Shown here piece after piece: positions 5,980-11,391 of a DNA stretch of 11,391 bases. The DNA lies in NCBI GenBank assembly GCA_902494375.1, contig CABUTL010000022.1, positions 1-11,391 on the forward strand, in the 5' to 3' direction. The position numbers were made by a program, and so were the translations under genes. Numbering within the stretch: position 1 is the first letter of the stretch; each line of letters starts with the position of its first letter. The notes under the pieces were generated by a model. The model did no database searches and was not told where the DNA came from. It saw only the letters and a list, made by a program, of their open reading frames with translations. The stretch comes from an uncultured Collinsella sp. (GTDB lineage Bacteria; Actinomycetota; Coriobacteriia; Coriobacteriales; Coriobacteriaceae).

Positions 5980-6490
5980 GGCACAGAAGGTCCTAATCGG
6001 GTGCTGGGAATTTCATAGTTCCAACGAGCTGCCTGATCGGGGAGGGGACGTTTCCCTCTATGCCGAGAGGCTGTATAAGCCGCCGTGGCGAGCGACGATT
6101 CATGCCCTCCCAAAAAACATGCGTAAGATCGAGAGGAGGCTGAGCCTGCCGAATCGGGGCAATAGCACCCGAAAAAGCGCTGGAAAACTCACCGATTTCG
6201 CGGGGCGCTGATGGCGCGGAGGCGGATGTAGGGAAGATGATAGGGCGGATTTGTCGCGTCGAGTTGGCCGTCTGCAATCTGAATCGCTCGGTGGTTTGTT
6301 TTGTTGTACCGATGCCGCACGAAACGTACCGGAATGTGTGCGCATAGGTGCGGTCCGTCTCTATACCTTGGCTTTCGGTTGCCAACTGATTCGCAATCAG
6401 CCTGAAATAAGGCGGCGATTGGAATTCTCTAACTCGGATTTCCCGCTCGGTTCCTAAGACGCTTAGAGCCGGCTCATAGGGGCGAAAACA
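5980..6490. other. Gene-poor stretch
   Basis: No recognisable gene is seen. Two frames stay open for a while (plus 5978-6211, and minus 5993-6385 with 130 codons), but neither has a ribosome-binding site or a known motif, and their composition is Arg/Ser/Pro-rich as in non-coding G+C-rich DNA. A perfect small palindrome, CTGATT-CGC-AATCAG, lies at 6386-6400. The stretch ends where repeat module B begins. Confidence 0.5.
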
Positions 6491-6859
6491 AAGCCACCCG
6501 CGTTGATTCTTTCAGTCATCGCTCTTATGCATCCCTCATGACCTGCGGAAATGCAAGGCGTTAAAGCCACTGGCTACGATTCACTTTGCCAAACGGGTGT
6601 CGAAGAGGATAGTCGGCTGTTTTGGCGTTCATATCAACGTTTCAGGGTCTCAAAACCAACCCGTTTTTATCTCCGGGGCAAAAATGAAACTGCGGGCTCG
6701 CGGTTTCGAAATAGTTTGCGTATTTGTCCCAGGGCTTGTCCCAAACGCCTGAGCGAAGACACACGGCGGGATTCGGCGGCAAGACAGTCGAATCCGACGA
6801 CCTAACAGAAGTTAACCGGAATGACACTACAATATACGAGCGTGAAAGAGTGGGAATAA
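6491..6859. repeat. Degenerate dispersed repeat module, copy B
   Basis: This is the partner of 935-1317. The units AAGCCACCCGCGTTGATTC (6491) and AAGCCAC...ATTCACTTTGC (6564-6589) are again exactly 73 bp apart, but in the opposite order to copy A. A block at about 6671-6743 aligns with copy A and ends in two TTGTCCC words 12 bp apart (6724-6730, 6736-6742). GAGTGGGAATAA ends at 6859, with its GGGAATAA 116 bp after the second TTGTCCC. Both copies have lost coding capacity. On the minus strand both translate to related peptides (WD-x3-N-x-F-x-T), which simply reflects their common DNA origin. Confidence 0.6.
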
Positions 6860-6962
6860 ATCGCTGGTTCTACGGTATCCTACATCATGCTACAGCGCGA
6901 CTTGTTGCCGCAGGTAGATGGCTTGTTTTGCACGACGACGAGCTACGACGTACGACGGCGTA
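6821..6962 (+). pseudogene. Possible decayed HTH-type DNA-binding protein start
   Basis: An ATG at 6821 opens MTLQYTSVKEWE and then meets TAA (6857-6859). The same frame continues IAGSTVSYIMLQRDLLPQVDG. The pattern YTSVKEW-x-x-IAG...LLPQV resembles the first helix-turn-helix of excisionase-like or MerR-like small HTH proteins (xxSVKEWAE-x-AGVS...GLLPGV). There is no good Shine-Dalgarno. Copy A of the repeat module has a matching TEWE-stop at 1303-1317. The resemblance is short and recognised by eye only. Confidence 0.3.
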
Positions 6963-7055
6963 AACGGACCGAATCGCATCCATCGCTGAGTTTTCGTTGA
7001 CGCCGCCTGACGCATTGTAGCTCGTTGCCGTATGGCTGTTGGGTTCTGTTTTCTC

Positions 7056-8393
7056 TTAGTAGCTACGCCGCTTGTATTCAAAATCGACTTTATAGCTACC
7101 ATGGTGGTCGCCAAAATATCTTAGGAATTCCCTGTGCTCTTCTTCTGTAAGTTTGTAGCGGGGAAGCCAGTATTCGTCATTAAAACCCAGCTTGGCAATT
7201 CTAGTTTCCAGGGTTTCGCGATCGTTGTAATCGATTTTGTTCTCCTGCAGATATCGCATGTATTGTAGCGCATCGGTCATTTCTTTTGGTCGCGGCATTA
7301 GGAGCTGGTCGAGGGATTGTTGTGCGCTGAAGCTATACCATTTCTCTCCCCTGAAGATGTTCATTTCGGAGAGTTGCAGGATGAACTGCGCATGACCAAA
7401 ATCTTTGGCTAGCAGCAATATGCACACCCAGGCATCCAATGTTATGCTCGCCAAGGCAGTTTGTATTTTGAAAATCTCCAGATGCTCGTTATGTGCGCCA
7501 CGTAAATCTCCGTCCTTCACCATCCACGCGGCTTGATTCATATGTCTTGCTACGTCGGATTCAAGAACAGGTGGATTCCCAGCATTTGGTAATTCGCATT
7601 GCCCAGCTTCAAGCTTAAGAATAAGGTCGCAAATCTCATTGTCGGGCATCGGAAGTACGGGCATTCCGCGCTCATTCGCGTATTCGTTATTTGGTTCGTA
7701 TTGGTATTCCTCTTGCGTTTGCTGCGCTGCGTTCGAGTCCATTCTGTCGAGTATAGCGTTGTACATCTCCATTAATTCGTCTTGGTCGTCTCCAGTCCAT
7801 GCATAAGCTATATCTTCAGTAACTAGTTTCGAAATAGGACCGAAGTGTTTTATGAACTCGCAGTAATCATCGGAAGTCCAGGTGTAGTTGAATCTCCAGT
7901 AGCCATCGTTTCCACCAAAAGCGTAGATTCTCTCAACGAGCTGTTCAGGATTCTCAAAGTAGTCGAGCGCATATAGTTTGAAATTCGGTCTTGAATCGTC
8001 GTACAGCCACTCAATGTCCAATCCGGGCAGTTTCAAACGGATGTTCATCCACACGAACGGGCAAAACCAACCTTTTTCGCCCCTGTATCTGTTTGCAAAG
8101 TCAGCGTGCATCAATAATTGTGCATGCCTGAAATCCTTCGCGAGCAACAATGTCTTCGCCCATGACCATAAGCCATCAGAGCATATCGTGTCTTGTTTCT
8201 TGAACACCTCAATGAAGCTTGCATTTGAACCAACAAGGTCGCCATCACGCTTGAGTTTCATGCCTTCCATGCGTAGGCCAGCCGCTTCTGTTGGCGAAAC
8301 TCGATCACTCCCGCTATTGGGTATTGTGCAGCTATTTGCTTCGAGGGATTTGATTAGGTCAATCATTTCTTGCTCGGGGAATTGCAAATTCAT
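7056..8393 (-). CDS. Tandem-duplicated protein of unknown function
   Basis: This is a 445-residue soluble protein with no signal peptide or membrane segment. Residues 1-185 and 244-428 are two copies of one unit. Both copies share (E/D)-LI-x-x-LEA near the start, then C-x-(I/L)-PN-(S/A)-G, K-(R/D)-DGDL, a LLLAKDF-x-HAQ motif, RGEK, and near the end ND-x-YW and EF-x-x-(H/Y)FG. The helical LLLAKDF...HAQ blocks look TPR-like, but I cannot name a family. A start 35 codons upstream (8498) is possible but has no Shine-Dalgarno. AAGGAG 7 bases before the ATG at 8391-8393 decides the start, and the first copy begins exactly there. The linker (186-243) is Gln/Glu/Asn-rich. The gene looks more A+T-rich than the redox and hydrolase genes, stands alone between gene-poor stretches, and may be acquired. 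Confidence 0.85.
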   Translation of the reverse strand: MNLQFPEQEMIDLIKSLEANSCTIPNSGSDRVSPTEAAGLRMEGMKLKRDGDLVGSNASFIEVFKKQDTICSDGLWSWAKTLLLAKDFRHAQLLMHADFANRYRGEKGWFCPFVWMNIRLKLPGLDIEWLYDDSRPNFKLYALDYFENPEQLVERIYAFGGNDGYWRFNYTWTSDDYCEFIKHFGPISKLVTEDIAYAWTGDDQDELMEMYNAILDRMDSNAAQQTQEEYQYEPNNEYANERGMPVLPMPDNEICDLILKLEAGQCELPNAGNPPVLESDVARHMNQAAWMVKDGDLRGAHNEHLEIFKIQTALASITLDAWVCILLLAKDFGHAQFILQLSEMNIFRGEKWYSFSAQQSLDQLLMPRPKEMTDALQYMRYLQENKIDYNDRETLETRIAKLGFNDEYWLPRYKLTEEEHREFLRYFGDHHGSYKVDFEYKRRSY

Positions 8394-8550
8394 GCCTCGC
8401 TCCTTTTTCTGTGCTGCCCTTTCGTTATTCGTACTTCCGCTACTTGTATTTTTTAAGTTCGGCAATGAAGTATAAGGTTTCATATGACGGTTTACCATTG
8501 CGATAATAAAGACGTTCGTGATCCTGCCCCTCTACTACCGCCACTCCAAA

Positions 8551-8583
8551 CCTCCCATTTCTCGATGCCTAAGAAATGGGAGG
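8551..8583. repeat. Perfect 12-bp inverted repeat (possible weak terminator)
   Basis: CCTCCCATTTCT (8551-8562) and AGAAATGGGAGG (8572-8583) flank a 9-base loop. It lies about 80 bases past the stop of the MerR gene on the minus strand, where the stem is followed by only TTT. It could be a modest terminator for that gene; the lack of a T run keeps this open. Confidence 0.5.
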
Positions 8584-8662
8584 TATCTCATCTGTGTCGG
8601 AGGCTTTTGCTCTCCTGCCTGGAAAGGACTCCTTGCCGAAGCCCCTTGAGCATCAGACGTCA

Positions 8663-9103
8663 CTATCGAGCGTGTGCGTTTTCGTAGGCCTCTTTGATTT
8701 CTTCTGGCAAATCGTCGGGAATCAGCGCCTTCAGCCTATCCTCGCTGCCATCCTGAATCGCCTGCTCGTAGTACCAGCATTTGAACCTCAGCATGTCCAG
8801 CGCACGGTTCATGTTCGCGATCTCCGACTCCATGTGGGTCTTCCGCTCCTCGAACATGGCCTTGCGCTTGGGATACGTTGATGGGCCCTCCGCACACCAT
8901 TCCATGAACAGCCGGATATCTTTGATCTCCATCCCTGCCTTCTTCAGGCATTCGATGACCCGAAGCGCTTCGAGTTCCGCATCGCCGAACCGGCGAATAC
9001 CGGACGCCCGCTCCAGGCCCGGGAACAATCCCTGCTTGTCGTAATACCGCAGCGTGGAAACGGGCAGACCGAACATCTCCGCCACCTGTCCGATTGTGTA
9101 CAT
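8663..9103 (-). CDS. MerR-family transcriptional regulator
   Basis: This is a 146-residue regulator. The N-terminal winged HTH reads YTIGQVAEMFGLPVSTLRYYDKQGL (about 2-26) and then the wing SGIRRF (34-39). A helical middle (about 41-70) follows, then a coiled-coil dimer helix (about 78-115) and a short acidic tail. Cysteines C52, C70 and C109 are present but not in a metal-site pattern such as that of MerR or CueR. It resembles the AdhR/YfmP-type regulators of aldehyde or electrophile response. GGAGAG lies just before the ATG. It diverges from the flavodoxin-like gene, and its probable operator sits in the 105-bp gap between them. Such regulators usually bend an over-long spacer of the divergent promoter to activate it. 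Confidence 0.93.
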   Translation of the reverse strand: MYTIGQVAEMFGLPVSTLRYYDKQGLFPGLERASGIRRFGDAELEALRVIECLKKAGMEIKDIRLFMEWCAEGPSTYPKRKAMFEERKTHMESEIANMNRALDMLRFKCWYYEQAIQDGSEDRLKALIPDDLPEEIKEAYENAHAR

Positions 9104-9134
9104 GGCCTCTCCGGATAAATCTCGAATTCACTTC

Positions 9135-9165
9135 TTGACCTAAAGCCAGGTTTAGGTATTACCTT
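9135..9165 (+). promoter_or_regulatory. MerR-type promoter with operator in 19-bp spacer
   Basis: The -35 box TTGACC (9135-9140) and a -10-like TACCTT (9160-9165) are 19 bp apart, the long spacing typical of MerR-activated promoters. Between them lies the perfect dyad ACCTAAA (9138-9144), N6, TTTAGGT (9151-9157). A shorter reading with TATTAC (9157-9162) as -10 would give a 16-bp spacer. Transcription would run into the flavodoxin-like gene at 9209. Confidence 0.75.
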
Positions 9166-9208
9166 CATTCTCGTCAATATAAATCGCGAGTTCAAGGGGT
9201 ATTCCGTA

Positions 9209-9747
9209 ATGGGCAAAACGGTTTTGATAGTCTCTTCAAGCCCTCGAAAGAATGGCAATTCCGAGACGCTGGCGGACGCCTTCGCCAAAGGAGCGTGGGA
9301 AGCGGGCCACAGCGTGGAGACCGTGCACCTGCGCGAAAAGCAGCTCGGCTTCTGCAAGGGCTGCCTTGCCTGCCTAAAGCTGGGGCGCTGCGTCATCCAG
9401 GACGATGCCGTGGAAATTGCCGCCAAGATGCACGATGCGGATGTGTTGGTGTTTGCAACGCCCGTCTACTACTACAGCGTCTGCGGCCAGCTCAAGACCA
9501 TGCTTGACCGCGCCAACCCGCTTTTCGGCTCCGATTACTCATTCACCGAGGCGTATCTGTTGGCAACGGCGGCGGAGAGTGGGCGCTCGACCTTCGACGG
9601 CGCAAAAAGGCCGTGCAGGGATGGGTCGACTGCTTCTCCCGCTGCACGCTTGCCGGAACGGTATTCGCCGGCGGCGTGAACGGTGTGGGCGACATCGCCG
9701 GGCATCCCGCCCTGGAGCAGGCGCGACGAATGGGCATGGAAATCTAG
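9209..9747 (+). pseudogene. Flavodoxin/NADPH-dependent FMN reductase-like protein, frameshifted
   Basis: The first frame starts MGKTVLIVSSSPRKNGNSETL, the phosphate-binding loop of the flavodoxin-like FMN reductases. It continues with FCKGCLACLKLGRCVIQDD, the family Cys motif, and ATPVYYYSVCGQLKTMLDR, the flavin-contacting strand. At A5 (9604-9608) the frame is lost and ends early at 9679. Adding one A restores the family C-terminus, AVQGWVDCFSRCTLAGTVFAGG and on to ARRMGMEI, with stop at 9745-9747. This gives 179 residues, the normal size for the group. So there is one missing base in a homopolymer: a true inactivating mutation, a sequencing error, or, less likely, slippage. If intact it would reduce flavin, quinone or an electrophile with NAD(P)H. 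It is the first gene of the MerR-controlled operon, with AAGGGG 9 bases before its ATG. Confidence 0.88.
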
Positions 9748-9811
9748 GCGGGCTGCTTAGTCGCGCGGAGGCAGATTCATGTCCAGAACTATCGACAGGA
9801 GGAAATCGATC

Positions 9812-10579
9812 ATGGCAATTAAACAGACGGCAGGCAGAGATGCTCTGGGGGGCTTCGCCCCCAAATTCGCACAGCTCAACGACGATGTGCTGTTCGGCGA
9901 GGTGTGGAGCCGAGAGGGCGAGCTTTCCCTTCGAGACCGCAGTGTGGTGACGGTGGTGGCCTTGATGGCACAGGGGCTGACGGACTCTTCGTTCCGATAT
10001 CACCTGATGTCCGCAAAGAACAACGGCGTGACCAGGGCTGAGATAGCGGAAATCCTTACGCACGCGGCGTTTTACGCGGGATGGCCCAAGGCGTGGGCGG
10101 CCTTTCGCATGGCGAAGGAGGTCTGGGCGGATGAGCGCGACGATGCCGATGAAAAGGCCAAGCACCAAAACAAGATGGCCTTTCCCATCGGCGCGCCCAA
10201 CGACGCATTCGCGAAGTACTTTATCGGGCAAAGCTACCTCGCGCCCCTTTCCACCGAGCAGGTCGGCGTCTACAACGTGACATTCGAGCCCGGCTGCCGC
10301 AACAACTGGCACATCCATCACGCCAAAAGCGGCGGCGGGCAGATTCTCGTCTGCGTGGCTGGTCGAGGGCTTTACCAGGAATGGGGCAAACCGGCACAGG
10401 AGCTGTGCCCCGGCGATGTGGTAAATATTCCCGCAGGCGTAAAGCACTGGCACGGTGCGGCGCCCGACAGCTGGTTCTCCCATCTCGCGGTGGAGGTTCC
10501 GGGCGAGGATGCCTCCAACGAGTGGTCGGAGCCCGTGGACGACGAGCAATACCTTAAAGCGACCGACAAGGAGGCTTAG
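9812..10579 (+). CDS. Carboxymuconolactone decarboxylase/cupin fusion protein
   Basis: This is a 255-residue two-domain protein. Residues about 10-110 are a CMD/AhpD-like helical domain, with HLMSAKNNGVTRAEIAEIL (64-82) and THAAFYAGWPKAWAAF. It lacks the CxxC dithiol of true AhpD, so peroxidase-type activity is not expected. Residues about 150-232 are a small cupin with metal ligands in WHIHHA (H167, H169) and KHWHGA (H212, H214). An upstream ATG (9779) is in frame, but AGGAGG lies 9 bases before the ATG at 9812, and the family begins MA-x-KQTAGRDALG. It follows the flavodoxin-like gene by 64 bp and precedes the hydrolase by 2 bp. The reaction is unknown; proteins of this architecture commonly sit with flavin reductases and hydrolases. 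Confidence 0.92.
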   Translation: MAIKQTAGRDALGGFAPKFAQLNDDVLFGEVWSREGELSLRDRSVVTVVALMAQGLTDSSFRYHLMSAKNNGVTRAEIAEILTHAAFYAGWPKAWAAFRMAKEVWADERDDADEKAKHQNKMAFPIGAPNDAFAKYFIGQSYLAPLSTEQVGVYNVTFEPGCRNNWHIHHAKSGGGQILVCVAGRGLYQEWGKPAQELCPGDVVNIPAGVKHWHGAAPDSWFSHLAVEVPGEDASNEWSEPVDDEQYLKATDKEA

Positions 10580-10581
10580 GC

Positions 10582-11391
10582 ATGGAGCAGTTGAAACTGA
10601 CGCAGGAATGGGACAAGGTGTTCCCCAAAAACGACAAGGTTGAGCACAGCAAGGCGACCTTCCACAACCGATACGGCATCACGCTGGCTGCCGACGTGTA
10701 CGTGCCTAAGAACGCGGAAGGCAAGCTGCCCGCCATCGCCGTCAGCGGCCCGTTTGGCGCGGTGAAGGAGCAATCCTCCGGTCTGTACGCGCAGAAGATG
10801 GCGGAGCTGGGCTTTTTCGCAATTGCCTTTGACCCGTCCTATACCGGCGAGAGCGGCGGCACGCCCCGCTATGTAGCATCGCCAGACATCAACACCGAGG
10901 ACTTCTGCGCAGCGGTGGATTTCCTCTCTGTGCAGGAAAGCGTTGACTCGGAGCGCATCGGCGTCATCGGTATCTGCGGTTGGGGCGGCATGGCAGTCAA
11001 TGCAGCGGCTATCGACACCCGTATCAAAGCTACCGCGGCTATGACCATGTACGATATGACCCGTGTGACCGCCAACGGCTATTTTGACGGCGAGGATTCC
11101 GAGCAGGCGCGCTTTGAAAAGCGGAAAGCGTTGAACGCGCAGCGCACCGAGGACTATAAAAACGGCAGCTATGCGCTGGCGGGCGGCGTGGTCGATCCAC
11201 TACCGGAGGATGCGCCGCAGTTCGTGAGGGACTATTACGCCTACTACAAGACTCCGCGTGGTTACCATCCCCGCAGCCTGAACTCCAACGGCGGCTGGAA
11301 TATGACGTCCTCGCTGTCGTTTTTGAATATGCCGATTTTGCAATACAGCAGCGAAATTCGCTCTGCGGTACTGCTGGTGCATGGCGAGAAG
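10582..11391 (+). CDS. Alpha/beta hydrolase with Cys nucleophile (partial, 3-prime end outside)
   Basis: 270 codons are seen before the window ends, and the frame is still open. The start ATG (10582) has AAGGAGG (10568-10574) 7 bases upstream, lying across the end of the previous gene. The fold marks are an N-terminal strand pair (YGITLAADVYVP), the oxyanion area AVSGPFGAVKEQ, and a nucleophile elbow GICGWGG (130-136) with Cys132 where most hydrolases have Ser, as in dienelactone hydrolase. The sequence TMYDMTRVTANGYF follows. It resembles the YcjY/DLH-like group of hydrolases found with CMD-cupin proteins. The final Asp and His of the triad are expected beyond or near the edge (LLVHGEK is the strand before the acid residue). 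The substrate cannot be told from the sequence. Confidence 0.92.
   Translation, partial: MEQLKLTQEWDKVFPKNDKVEHSKATFHNRYGITLAADVYVPKNAEGKLPAIAVSGPFGAVKEQSSGLYAQKMAELGFFAIAFDPSYTGESGGTPRYVASPDINTEDFCAAVDFLSVQESVDSERIGVIGICGWGGMAVNAAAIDTRIKATAAMTMYDMTRVTANGYFDGEDSEQARFEKRKALNAQRTEDYKNGSYALAGGVVDPLPEDAPQFVRDYYAYYKTPRGYHPRSLNSNGGWNMTSSLSFLNMPILQYSSEIRSAVLLVHGEK

Noticed and set aside
5993..6385. 130-codon open frame on the minus strand
   Set aside because: There is no ribosome-binding site, no recognisable motif, and the composition is as expected of non-coding G+C-rich DNA. It cannot be fully excluded.
6938..6962. ACGACG-rich stretch as a satellite or binding array
   Set aside because: It is short, imperfect low-complexity sequence with no fixed period or partner elsewhere in the window.
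8394..8498. 35-codon N-terminal extension of the duplicated protein
   Set aside because: There is no Shine-Dalgarno before it; AAGGAG before 8393 is strong, and repeat unit 1 starts at the 8393 ATG just as unit 2 starts at its own Met.
9602..9612. Programmed -1 frameshift in the flavodoxin-like gene
   Set aside because: The run is only five A with a single in-frame AAA codon, so there is no X-XXY-YYZ site, and I saw no stimulatory structure; mutation or sequencing error is simpler.

Overview
The window looks like a piece of a high-G+C Gram-positive chromosome, most likely from the class Coriobacteriia (Collinsella/Olsenella-like). This rests on codon use, on TTG starts and strong Shine-Dalgarno sites, and on the pairing of a CXXC micro-protein with a polyferredoxin-type membrane protein and a thioredoxin-like lipoprotein. 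The genus assignment is inference; there is no rRNA or marker gene in the window.

Layout. (1) 1-1911 is a gene graveyard. It holds an IS3-family transposase scrap (1-143), a stretch with no convincing gene (144-610), the C-terminal tail of a DUF4143-type AAA ATPase (about 614-793), a degenerate repeat module (935-1317), a good intrinsic terminator (1423-1456), a cluster of CGGGAATAATT boxes with a 16-bp inverted repeat (1477-1564), and an AraC-type HTH domain broken by two in-frame TAG codons (about 1585-1911). (2) 1972-5979 is an intact redox locus. A histidine kinase and OmpR-type regulator pair on the minus strand diverges from a plus-strand operon: a 48-residue CD1871A-type CXXC protein (too short for ordinary ORF calling, TTG start), a membrane 4Fe-4S protein that overlaps it, and a TlpA-like thioredoxin lipoprotein, followed by a terminator. 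(3) 5980-7055 is again without an intact gene but carries a second copy of the repeat module (6491-6859) and a decayed HTH-like leader. (4) 7056-8393 (minus) is a protein of unknown function made of two tandem copies of one unit. It still carries, as codons, what looks like the old ribosome-binding site and start of the second copy. (5) 8663-11391 is a MerR regulator (minus) diverging from a flavodoxin/NADPH-FMN-reductase-like gene (frameshifted), a carboxymuconolactone-decarboxylase/cupin fusion, and a Cys-nucleophile alpha/beta hydrolase that runs off the window. The promoter between them has a textbook MerR operator in a 19-bp spacer.

How they may work together. In region 2 the two-component pair probably senses envelope or redox state and controls the divergent operon. 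The membrane Fe-S protein could pass electrons to the small CXXC protein and on to the extracytoplasmic lipoprotein dithiol, but this electron path is inference. In region 5 the MerR protein probably switches its divergent operon in response to an electrophile or oxidant.

The most unusual items are the two-copy repeat module with conserved internal spacings, the fossil start site inside the duplicated 445-residue protein, the complete small-CXXC/Fe-S/TlpA redox operon, and the single-base frameshift in the flavodoxin gene.
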